Assembly (NCBI RefSeq): GCF_947499705.1
Contig: NZ_CANMPJ010000001.1
Span: 1,213,501 to 1,277,500, forward strand
Direction: 5' to 3'
Source: an uncultured Erythrobacter sp.
GTDB lineage: Bacteria; Pseudomonadota; Alphaproteobacteria; Sphingomonadales; Sphingomonadaceae
DNA: 64,000 nucleotides
In this document: positions 38,141-45,959 of the stretch, piece by piece
How the letters are laid out: every line of letters begins with the position of its first letter
How positions within the stretch are numbered: the first letter of the stretch is position 1
Position numbers and translations under genes: made by a program
The notes under the pieces: generated by a model
Databases searched by the model: none
What the model was told of the DNA's origin: nothing
The model's input: the letters and a program-made list of their open reading frames with translations, nothing else

Positions 38141-39067
38141 TTATCGCGTGATTGCAGTGACCGTGTAGCCGCGTTGTTCGAGCATGGCAGAAAGGCTGTC
38201 TCCGCCTACCAGATGAGCCGCTCCAACTGCTACCAGGGGCTTTTGCTCAGCGCGCAATATTGCGGAGAGCCTGCCCGACCAAGCGCGGTTTCTCTTCACC
38301 AGCAACGCTTCACGCAGTTCAGCGTCTGCCATAATGCCGGTAGTTGTGGCCTGCTCCAGCGTTGCAGTGTCACCCTTCAGCCATGCATCCCGCAATCGAC
38401 CGGGGTTTTCCTTCGCAAGCTGCGATTCTTCTACGACACCGGAGAGCAAATCGCGCTGGTCGTCTTCAGGCAGGCTGTCGAAGATCGTGAGCTGAGCCAC
38501 CGCACCTTCGAATTCAATGACCTCGCGGCCATCGAATTCTTCGATCACAATGCGGTCGACGCCGTTCTTCGGATCACCCTGAGCATTGACCTGCGCCAAG
38601 GCCAAAGCAGCGGCCCATGTCTCGGTGCTCGTCAATTGAGCAGGTTTTAGGCCTGCTCGTTCGATCATGTTCGAAAGAGCCGCGCGTTGGCTTGGAGGTA
38701 GACGCTGAGGCAGAGGCGGGAGGTTGGGCGAGATCGCAAGCTCAGCATAAACATCAGCGATAGCCTGCCGATCGTCGAGATTTGCGATCTCAACCACCAG
38801 CATATCGGCCTGATCAATGACTCGATCTATCGCCTCGGTTCGCCAGGCCACATCATCTGGCAAAGCGTGGATCGTGCCGAGCATCCAACCTTCAACCGCG
38901 CCTTCGCTGTTGGTGATTTCAAACAGCGGCGGACTGGTATCGGGGGCGGGCTCAGGCGGCTCGTGAAAACAGCCGCTCAGAGCAAGCGATGCAATGGCAG
39001 TGAGCGCCAACCCTCCGAGCCGGCGCAAGTCGCGAAGCCCGGAAATGTTGGCGCCCCCATGATCCAT
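38141..39067 (-). CDS. TraB/GumN family lipoprotein (putative metalloprotease)
   Basis: A 308-residue member of the TraB/GumN (Tiki-like) family, anchored as a lipoprotein: signal [14 protein letters not shown] with lipobox LSGC. The family motifs are [13 protein letters not shown] near the start and [16 protein letters not shown] at the end; the two His are the likely metal ligands. Its start codon overlaps the stop of the upstream paralog by 1 nt (TAATG), so the two are made together. Substrate unknown. Confidence 0.85.
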   Translation of the reverse strand: MDHGGANISGLRDLRRLGGLALTAIASLALSGCFHEPPEPAPDTSPPLFEITNSEGAVEGWMLGTIHALPDDVAWRTEAIDRVIDQADMLVVEIANLDDRQAIADVYAELAISPNLPPLPQRLPPSQRAALSNMIERAGLKPAQLTSTETWAAALALAQVNAQGDPKNGVDRIVIEEFDGREVIEFEGAVAQLTIFDSLPEDDQRDLLSGVVEESQLAKENPGRLRDAWLKGDTATLEQATTTGIMADAELREALLVKRNRAWSGRLSAILRAEQKPLVAVGAAHLVGGDSLSAMLEQRGYTVTAITR

Positions 39068-39990
39068 TATTGAACGCGGTCTGTGGCGATGCCGCGTTCG
39101 GCAAGGTAATCCTGAACGCTCTTCTCACCGGCAAGGTGACCTGCACCCACAGCGATAAAGATCGTGCCAGGGCTATCCATGCGAGCGTCGATCCACTCGG
39201 CCCAGGTCTTGTTGCGCTCATAAAGCAGCTTTTCAGCAACCATCGGATCCGTCAAACCTTCGTTCATGATCGCGGCGAGCGCATCGGCATCGCCTTCGAC
39301 CCATTCGGCGACCATTGAATCGAGGATCGGTTTAACCTCATCGATGCCTTCGGCTGCTTCCATCATGAAGGCGATCTGCGATTCCTGCGGCAGTCCATCG
39401 AAGATCCCGATCTGGAATTCGGCGGTCTCAAGCGCTTGCTGTTCAATGTCGCCAGCCTTGCTCAGGATTACCTTGTCGACGCCAGCATCAGGCGAATAGC
39501 CCTGCTGCATCAGTGGGAGCATGGTGAGTGAGAGCGCAGCCATCCACGGCTCCAGCCGATCAAACGCCTCGGTTGGCAGGCCGAGCTTGGTCAGCGCAGC
39601 CTCGTAGCTCTGGGTCTGATCGGGAGTGAGCAACGAACGCAGGCTAGTTTCAGGCGGAAGAAGGCCCTTGCTGATCGCAATCTGCTGCATCGCGGCCTCG
39701 CTGCCGGGGTCCATCTTGATTTCGGTTACAACGGTGTCGGAAGATGTCAGCGCTTCCGCGATCTCGGCATCATACCATTCGATCTCTTTCGGCAGCGCGT
39801 GGATCGTGCCGAACAGGTAAATGGTGGTGTCCTGATCAGCGACTTTCCAAAGGGCGGGGCCTTCCGATGCGGCCGCTGCAGTATCGGCAGTTGCTGTGGC
39901 CGTAATGACCGGATCTTCGGCCAAGACGGGGTTTGCGGAGAAAAGCGCGACCGAAGCCGCTGACAGAGCGAGCAGTTTGAGGTGTTTCAT
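39067..39990 (-). CDS. TraB/GumN family exported protein (putative metalloprotease)
   Basis: A 307-residue paralog of the gene downstream. ATG at 39990 follows TAGGAGCATC and gives a signal peptide cleaved after PVLA (LLALSAASVALFSANPVLAE). The longer frame upstream lacks a ribosome-binding site. Motifs: YLFGTIHALPKEIEWY and VGAGHLAGEKSVQDYL. Unlike its partner it is periplasmic and soluble, not lipid anchored. Proteolytic activity is inferred from eukaryotic Tiki relatives. Confidence 0.87.
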   Translation of the reverse strand: MKHLKLLALSAASVALFSANPVLAEDPVITATATADTAAAASEGPALWKVADQDTTIYLFGTIHALPKEIEWYDAEIAEALTSSDTVVTEIKMDPGSEAAMQQIAISKGLLPPETSLRSLLTPDQTQSYEAALTKLGLPTEAFDRLEPWMAALSLTMLPLMQQGYSPDAGVDKVILSKAGDIEQQALETAEFQIGIFDGLPQESQIAFMMEAAEGIDEVKPILDSMVAEWVEGDADALAAIMNEGLTDPMVAEKLLYERNKTWAEWIDARMDSPGTIFIAVGAGHLAGEKSVQDYLAERGIATDRVQ

Positions 39991-40055
39991 ATGTGATGCT
40001 CCTAAGAGGTGAAGATGAGTGGATATTGAACGCGGTTTGGAAATCGGCTTCGTGG

Positions 40056-40763
40056 CTATGTGAATTTCTTGTAAAACCAGGCGGCGGTCCAGACGACGCA
40101 GACGGCCAGGAACACAATCATCGGGTCTTGCGATGGCACCCATCCGGCACGCGCGGCGATCCACCATCCGGGAGCCAGGAAGAAATAGAAGTGGAGGGAG
40201 ACCACACTGCCATAACGGTATGCGTCTGCTTCATGTTCGTCGATCGAGCGCCACCACAACAGCGTGATAATCGGCGCGATGATCAACAAGCCAAACAAGA
40301 CTATGATGGCCGGTGTTGAACCGATTGGGTCGTTTGAAAACAGGAGGTTGTTCTCAGGTCCTTCGATCAATGCGAAAGCCACGCCTGCAACAATGCTCAA
40401 TCCGATGAGCAGGACCATCAGATCACGCGATCGCTTTACGCTTGGGCCGACCGGTTCCGGGCCAGTATCGGGCCATAACTTCACACAAAGAAGCACCACT
40501 CCGGCGATGAAGAGGAGGCCTAAGCCGATGATCACCGCGTCGATCAGCGACGGCACGCCATGCTCGAGAATTGCCGTAGAATAGCCAAGCAGGAATGCTG
40601 CAAGGAACAGCAGGGCCACGCCGCCGATGCTCATGATCAGCGTCTTGCGCAGCACCGGATTTTGTTCGTCGTCGCTCTCGATGTCGGTCACGCAGACACT
40701 CTTTTCTGAATTGGGGTGGTTGTGATTGATCGGGCTGGTGTCATTTGCCTCTTGCTTCGTCAT
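40056..40763 (-). CDS. Multi-pass membrane protein of unknown function
   Basis: A 235-residue protein with a hydrophilic start of about 40 residues and about six membrane segments, including LIMSIGGVALLFLAAFLLGY, VIIGLGLLFIAGVVLL and IIVLFGLLIIAPIITLLWW. No family recognised. It overlaps the XRE regulator gene upstream by 23 nt in another frame, so it is in the operon that starts at 41372. Confidence 0.75.
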   Translation of the reverse strand: MTKQEANDTSPINHNHPNSEKSVCVTDIESDDEQNPVLRKTLIMSIGGVALLFLAAFLLGYSTAILEHGVPSLIDAVIIGLGLLFIAGVVLLCVKLWPDTGPEPVGPSVKRSRDLMVLLIGLSIVAGVAFALIEGPENNLLFSNDPIGSTPAIIVLFGLLIIAPIITLLWWRSIDEHEADAYRYGSVVSLHFYFFLAPGWWIAARAGWVPSQDPMIVFLAVCVVWTAAWFYKKFT

Positions 40764-40944
40764 CGAACACCTCCTCGATCGATAGGCTGAAAAGCCGCGC
40801 TATGCGGAATGCGAGGGGAAGGGACGGGTCGTGCTTGCCGGTCTCGATAGCGTTCACGGCCTGACGCGATACATCGAGTTGAGCGGCGAGTTCAGCCTGG
40901 CTCCAGTCGCGTTCGGCGCGCAGCACTTTGAGGCGATTCTTCAT
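40741..40944 (-). CDS. Small XRE-type helix-turn-helix regulator
   Basis: A 67-residue, HTH-only protein: MKNRLKVLRAERDWSQAELA, then LDVSRQAVNAIETGKHDPSL as the recognition helix and FSLSIEEVFDDE. This type (YgzD/YozG-like) is usually encoded with a small membrane protein and represses its own operon. Here it sits between two membrane protein genes, overlapping the upstream one by 4 nt and the downstream one by 23 nt. Confidence 0.9.
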   Translation of the reverse strand: MKNRLKVLRAERDWSQAELAAQLDVSRQAVNAIETGKHDPSLPLAFRIARLFSLSIEEVFDDEARGK

Positions 40945-41372
40945 CCGCCGGTTCCTTTCCAGCGCAAGAAGGCATAGCCAATCGACCAGGCGAACGCCGC
41001 GATGGGCACCATGCCTTGGATCATCGAACGTGGGCTGTCGACGTTCAGCAAAGGGCCAAGAAGAAAGTCGATCGCCACTCCGCAAAGCAGCAGAGTGACC
41101 ATGCCGATCATGGCAGACTGGGTCACGATCTGTCCCATGTAGTCATCCCATCCTTTTCGGTCGATCCGATGCATCACACATGCTGAAATGCCGATCAAAA
41201 CAACTGTCGCAAGGGTGATCGTCCCACTAAGCAGGGGGGGAAGGGGAGCGTGGATCGGTGGAAGGGCGAGCGACTGCCCGTTAGCGAGCAGAACCGCTGA
41301 TCCCAGCCCCATGATCGCGAAGGTAAAATCCACTAGGCGAGGTGCGTAAAGACCTTTGGCTGTGTGTGGCAT
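40941..41372 (-). CDS. Membrane protein of unknown function, first gene of XRE operon
   Basis: A 143-residue protein with four likely membrane helices: VDFTFAIMGLGSAVLLANG, LLSGTITLATVVLIGISACV, SAMIGMVTLLLCGVAIDFLL and IQGMVPIAAFAWSIGYAF. This four-helix size is what commonly accompanies YgzD-like XRE regulators. The stop overlaps the XRE gene start as ATGA. Confidence 0.75.
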   Translation of the reverse strand: MPHTAKGLYAPRLVDFTFAIMGLGSAVLLANGQSLALPPIHAPLPPLLSGTITLATVVLIGISACVMHRIDRKGWDDYMGQIVTQSAMIGMVTLLLCGVAIDFLLGPLLNVDSPRSMIQGMVPIAAFAWSIGYAFLRWKGTGG

Positions 41373-41437
41373 GCGTCATTCCTATTCGCTCATGAATGAT
41401 TGTTCGTATTCTTAAAAGTCGGAGGACCTCTACGACT

Positions 41438-41887
41438 TCAATGACCCCTGAAGCGCTTGATGTGAAACGCGACGAAAAACGCGGCGATGCAAACCGGAGC
41501 TGTCCAGTAATCGACCATCTGCATTTCCGCGGATTCAGTGGCCTGCACGTCGGCTGTGAGGCCCCAGTAAAGGCCAGTGATCATATTGCCGAAGAGAGCC
41601 CAGACAATCAGGGCGATGAAGGCTGCGGTCACGCCGGAATGCCACAGAGCGAGTGTAAACTCGTCCGCATCCCGATGGCGGAACAAGTGAACCATGGCCC
41701 ACAGGAACGCCACGACACAGACAAGCAAGACGATGGACAGAGCGCTATCAAGATCTGCAGGACCATATACGGTGTCGTAAAAGTCGAAGATCGAGAATAG
41801 GACCAGCGTCACCGCCCCTACATTTGCCGCGCGTAAGTAGCTATCAACGGCCTTCTGGCGGTCGCTTGCTGATTTTAGTTCGGCCAT
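41438..41887 (-). CDS. Membrane protein, paralog of the next gene upstream
   Basis: A 149-residue protein starting MAELKSASDRQ with four membrane helices. The ending VCIAAFFVAFHIKRFRGH is the same pattern as AFLVAFNLKRIRGY in its upstream neighbour, and DEFTLALWHSGVTAAFIAL matches DEWIASLWSAGANAGFIAA, so the two arose by tandem duplication. It starts 1 nt after the neighbour's stop. Function unknown. Confidence 0.75.
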   Translation of the reverse strand: MAELKSASDRQKAVDSYLRAANVGAVTLVLFSIFDFYDTVYGPADLDSALSIVLLVCVVAFLWAMVHLFRHRDADEFTLALWHSGVTAAFIALIVWALFGNMITGLYWGLTADVQATESAEMQMVDYWTAPVCIAAFFVAFHIKRFRGH

Positions 41888-41888
41888 T

Positions 41889-42293
41889 TCAATACCCCCG
41901 GATCCGTTTGAGATTGAAAGCGACGAGAAACGCGCCGAGCGACACGAACGAGGCAAAGTCGGACGGCAAATCCTGACCACGCTCGTTTCCTACGAGACCG
42001 TCGTAAAAACCTTCCGCAAACGGTAGGAAAAGCAGCCACGCCATCGCGGCGATGAAGCCCGCATTTGCTCCCGCAGACCACAGGGAAGCGATCCATTCGT
42101 CGCTGTTGCGGGTGGCAAACATCACGATGATCGCCAGGATACCGAATGTGATACCGATTAGCGCGAATTCGTCTGGGATGATGTCGTTGCGGCCCAGCAC
42201 CATGAGCACGAACGATGCCGCAGCCACGTGGCTAAGCACCAAGTGCATTCTGCCGTAGCTGCGCGGTCCGTGTGGGTCTTCTTGCAGGCTCAT
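41889..42293 (-). CDS. Membrane protein, paralog of the next gene downstream
   Basis: A 134-residue protein with four membrane helices (for example HLVLSHVAAASFVLMVLG and FALIGITFGILAIIVMFA) and the shared C-terminal motif SLGAFLVAFNLKRIRGY. Paralog of the gene at 41438-41887. The two may form a heteromeric membrane complex, inferred only from co-translation. Confidence 0.75.
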   Translation of the reverse strand: MSLQEDPHGPRSYGRMHLVLSHVAAASFVLMVLGRNDIIPDEFALIGITFGILAIIVMFATRNSDEWIASLWSAGANAGFIAAMAWLLFLPFAEGFYDGLVGNERGQDLPSDFASFVSLGAFLVAFNLKRIRGY

Positions 42294-42387
42294 GTGATCT
42301 CAGTTCCTGATTGGGTGTTTGAAGGGGGTGCCGTGCTCGGCGGGAGTGCGGGGTAGGCTATACTTCCACCGAGACACGGCTGTTTCG

Positions 42388-42729
42388 TCAGCCTTGGGGT
42401 GAAACTGGAGTGCCCTGGGCGAGACGAACCTTCGTGGCCTTTGCTTCGAGGATCGCAAAGCGAACCTGATCTTTGACAGCTGCCCGGGCGCTGGCCCGAC
42501 AAGCGCGTTCGAGGCGCAGCGATTGAGTGTCGCGCCCGCCATTGGCGCATTTCTGACGGATGATGGTCTTCAAACGCTCATCGAGCAGTGCGACACCCTT
42601 TTGCGTGGTGAGGTCTACGCCGTCGATTTCGACCTCGGCAGAAAAGTCATTGGCATTTATGCCTGAAGCAGCAGCCGGTACTGCGGCCAGTGCGATGGCG
42701 GGAGCGATAAGAGCAGCAACGAAACGCAT
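42388..42729 (-). CDS. UrcA family exported protein
   Basis: A 113-residue secreted protein with signal peptide cleaved near AAAAS (LIAPAIALAAVPAAASG). The mature part fits UrcA, a family frequent in sphingomonads: VDLTTQKGVALLDERLKTII, a Cys in QKCANGG, another in ERACRASARAAV, and a helical end VRFAILEAKA. The two Cys probably form a disulfide. Function unknown. Confidence 0.85.
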   Translation of the reverse strand: MRFVAALIAPAIALAAVPAAASGINANDFSAEVEIDGVDLTTQKGVALLDERLKTIIRQKCANGGRDTQSLRLERACRASARAAVKDQVRFAILEAKATKVRLAQGTPVSPQG

Positions 42730-42939
42730 ATGAAATCTCCTGGGGAGCGAGAATTTGTCGTATCAACCTTCCGTTATGTCAGGTTGCCCTTACTTTATGT
42801 CGCGATTCACTGACTGTGTCAACAAGACCTGACTTTTAGTAACGCGAGCCTGACCAAAACCGCAGAATTCTGCGTGTTTGAGCGGTGGAAACTGGGCGAA
42901 TGCTGCACTGCATCATTGACGCTGTTGGGGGCATAAGCC

Positions 42940-43908
42940 ATGGCGCGACGCATGGAATCCGAGGTCAAAACCCCTTCTGGCGAATCGATTGCGAAGCCCG
43001 GCGATTCGGGTCGCGATCCGCGTCGTTCATTCCAGGACATGATTCTGACGTTGCATGATTTCTGGAGCGCGAATGGCTGCGTGATCCTGCAACCCTACGA
43101 CATGCGTATGGGGGCAGGGACGTTCCACACCGCAACCACTCTGCGCGCGCTCGGGCCGGAGCCGTGGAATGCGGCGTTCGTTCAGCCGTGCCGCCGCCCC
43201 ACCGACGGTCGCTATGGCGAAAACCCGAACCGGTTGCAGCACTATTATCAGTATCAAGTGATCCTGAAGCCATCGCCTGGCGATATTCAGGAACTTTATC
43301 TTGCCAGCCTGCGTGCGATCGGGATCGACCCGCTCAAGCACGACATCCGCTTTGTCGAGGACGATTGGGAATCGCCCACGCTCGGCGCATGGGGGCTGGG
43401 CTGGGAGGTCTGGTGTGACGGAATGGAAGTCACCCAGTTCACCTATTTCCAGCAAATGGGCGGGTTCGATTGCAAGCCAGTTGCGGGTGAACTGACCTAC
43501 GGGCTCGAACGCCTCGCAATGTACATTCAGAGCGTCGACAGCGTCTACGACCTCGCTTTCAACCAGCACGGCGTTTCATACGGCGACGTGTTTCTCGAGA
43601 ACGAGAAACAGATGTCTAAATGGAACTTCGAAGTCGCCGATACAGACGGGCTGTTCGACCTGTTCAACAAGGCCGAGGCCGAGTGCCAGAATGCGCTCGC
43701 CGCGAGCGTTCCGATTGCCGCCTATGAGCAGGCGATCGAAGCCAGCCACATCTTCAACCTGTTGCAGGCGCGCGGCGTGATTAGCGTGCAGGAACGCGCG
43801 AGCTATATGGGCCGGGTCCGCGACCTCGCGCGCTCGTCTTGCGAAAAGTACGCCGAGAAGATGGCGCCTGAATGGGCCGAGAAATATCCGGGCTGGAGTC
43901 TCGTCTGA
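42940..43908 (+). CDS. glyQ: Glycyl-tRNA synthetase alpha subunit
   Basis: Catalytic subunit of the heterotetrameric bacterial GlyRS. The 322-residue protein has [74 protein letters not shown] and [13 protein letters not shown]. The N-terminus is extended by about 25 residues; a later Met could be the true start. It overlaps glyS as TGATG. Confidence 0.97.
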   Translation: MARRMESEVKTPSGESIAKPGDSGRDPRRSFQDMILTLHDFWSANGCVILQPYDMRMGAGTFHTATTLRALGPEPWNAAFVQPCRRPTDGRYGENPNRLQHYYQYQVILKPSPGDIQELYLASLRAIGIDPLKHDIRFVEDDWESPTLGAWGLGWEVWCDGMEVTQFTYFQQMGGFDCKPVAGELTYGLERLAMYIQSVDSVYDLAFNQHGVSYGDVFLENEKQMSKWNFEVADTDGLFDLFNKAEAECQNALAASVPIAAYEQAIEASHIFNLLQARGVISVQERASYMGRVRDLARSSCEKYAEKMAPEWAEKYPGWSLV

Positions 43909-45959
43909 TGGCCGATTTTCTGCTCGAACTTCGCAGCGAAGAAATCCCTGCGCGCATGCAAAAGGGTGCGCGCGCCGAGTTGGAAAAGCTGTTCCGTCGC
44001 GAATTGGACACCGCTGGCGTTGCCGTGGGTGAGATCACAGTCTGGTCGACCCCGCGCAGGCTCGCTCTGATCGCGAAAGGCCTGCCGATCGAAACCGAGG
44101 CGGTGCGCGAAGAAGCCAAAGGCCCGCCGGTCGGTGCGCCCGATCAGGCGGTCGATGGTTTTTGCCGCAAGAACGGCGTTACCCGCGACCAGTTGGAAGA
44201 GCGCGACGTCAAAGGCCGCGCGACTTACTTTGCAGTGATCGAAAAGCCGGGTCAGGCCGTCAGCGATCTGCTCGCAGCCGCAATCCCTGCGATCATCCGC
44301 GATTTCTCCTGGCCCAAGAGCATGCGCTGGGGCGAGGCTTCAATCAGCTCCGAAAGCCTCAAATGGGTGCGGCCGCTGTCGGGCATCGTGGCGCTGCTTG
44401 ATGGCGAGGTTGTACCGTGCCTCACCGATGGGCTTGCCAGCGGTCGCGAGACCGTGGGGCACAGGTTCCATCACTCCGGCACCATCGAAGTGGCCGGGGC
44501 GGACGACTACGCAAAGAAGCTGCGCGATGCGCATGTGATCGTCGATCACGAAGAACGTCAGGACATGGTCCGCGCCGGCGCGAAAGCTGCCGCCAAAGCG
44601 GCAGGGCTCACGCTGGTCGAAGATGAAGGCCTTGTGGTCGAGAATGCTGGTCTGACCGAATGGCCGGTGCCGCTGCTTGGCCGTTTCGACGAGAGCTATC
44701 TCGACGTTCCTCCGGAGGTTATCCAGCTGACCGCGCGGGTGAACCAGAAATACTTCGTGTGCGAGGATGCTGGCAAGAAGCTCGCCAATGCCTTTATCTG
44801 CACCGCCAATATCGACGCGGTCGATCCGGCAGTGGTCGTCGACGGCAACCGCAAGGTGCTGGCGGCGCGTTTGAGCGACGCGCGGTTTTTCTGGGAGTTG
44901 GATCAGAAGACGACGCTGGCCGAGCATGCACAGAAACTGGAGCGGATCACGTTCCACGAGAAGCTCGGCACGGTCGCCGACAAGGTGGACCGTGTTGCCA
45001 AACTGGCGTCGTGGTTGGTTTTCGATGCGAAAGAGCCCAACGGCGACCATCAACTTACCCGGCAGGCCGCCGACTTGTGCAAGGCTGACTTGGTCACTGA
45101 GATGGTCGGGGAGTTCCCGGAGCTTCAGGGCTTGATGGGCGGATACTACGCAGAGAAGGAAGGCTTGCCGCAAGAAGTCTCCGACGCGATCCGCGACCAC
45201 TACAAGCCTGTGGGGCTGGGCGACGACGTGCCAACTGCTCCCACGACGGTGGCCGTCAGTCTTGCAGACAAGCTTGATAATCTCCTGAGCTTCTTCAAGA
45301 TCGATATCCTGCCGACCGGTTCGAAGGATCCCTTTGCTCTCCGTCGAGCGGCCCTTGGGTATATTCGCTTGGTTCAAACAAACGGTCTGAAACTCTCGCT
45401 CGACACTGTGGTTCATGCTTGGGATAGCCAGCCAAACGCTGTGCTTGCCGCCAAGCTTGGCGAGTTTCTCTTGGATCGTCTCGCCGTCCAGTTGCGCGAA
45501 GAGGGTGTGCGACACGATTACATTCAAGCATCGCATGATTGGGCAGGATCGCTCGACCTCAGACTGGATCGTGTTGAGGCTCGGGCTAGGGCGCTAACTG
45601 CATTCCTAACTGGGGATGATGGTGCAAACCTCCTCGCCGGATACAAGCGCGCGGCCAATATCCTAAAGAAAGAGGAATGGGAGCCCGGCGCGGCCAACCC
45701 CGCACCAGAACCCGCCGAGCAGGCGCTGACTGATGCGCTTGATTCCGCTGCTCCAACAGCCGCGCAGGCCATCGAAGCCGAAGACTTCGAAGCCGCCATG
45801 GCTGCGCTTGCGAGCCTGCGCGCGCCGATTGATGCGTTCTTTGATCAGGTTACGGTCAATGATGACAACCCCACCAAGCGGTCAGCCCGGCTCGATTTGC
45901 TGGCGCGTTTTCGTGATGCGGTCCACCGCGTCGCCGATTTTTCGAGGATTGAAGGTTGA
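43908..45959 (+). CDS. glyS: Glycyl-tRNA synthetase beta subunit
   Basis: tRNA-binding subunit of GlyRS, 683 residues. It begins [20 protein letters not shown], has SGIVALLDGEVV, RVNQKYFVCEDAGKKLANAF, DARFFWELDQKTTL and SLADKLDNLLSFF, and ends with the DALR-like anticodon-binding helices (FFDQVTVNDDNP). Its ATG overlaps the glyQ stop, and its stop overlaps the ppdK start, both as TGATG. Confidence 0.97.
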   Translation: MADFLLELRSEEIPARMQKGARAELEKLFRRELDTAGVAVGEITVWSTPRRLALIAKGLPIETEAVREEAKGPPVGAPDQAVDGFCRKNGVTRDQLEERDVKGRATYFAVIEKPGQAVSDLLAAAIPAIIRDFSWPKSMRWGEASISSESLKWVRPLSGIVALLDGEVVPCLTDGLASGRETVGHRFHHSGTIEVAGADDYAKKLRDAHVIVDHEERQDMVRAGAKAAAKAAGLTLVEDEGLVVENAGLTEWPVPLLGRFDESYLDVPPEVIQLTARVNQKYFVCEDAGKKLANAFICTANIDAVDPAVVVDGNRKVLAARLSDARFFWELDQKTTLAEHAQKLERITFHEKLGTVADKVDRVAKLASWLVFDAKEPNGDHQLTRQAADLCKADLVTEMVGEFPELQGLMGGYYAEKEGLPQEVSDAIRDHYKPVGLGDDVPTAPTTVAVSLADKLDNLLSFFKIDILPTGSKDPFALRRAALGYIRLVQTNGLKLSLDTVVHAWDSQPNAVLAAKLGEFLLDRLAVQLREEGVRHDYIQASHDWAGSLDLRLDRVEARARALTAFLTGDDGANLLAGYKRAANILKKEEWEPGAANPAPEPAEQALTDALDSAAPTAAQAIEAEDFEAAMAALASLRAPIDAFFDQVTVNDDNPTKRSARLDLLARFRDAVHRVADFSRIEG

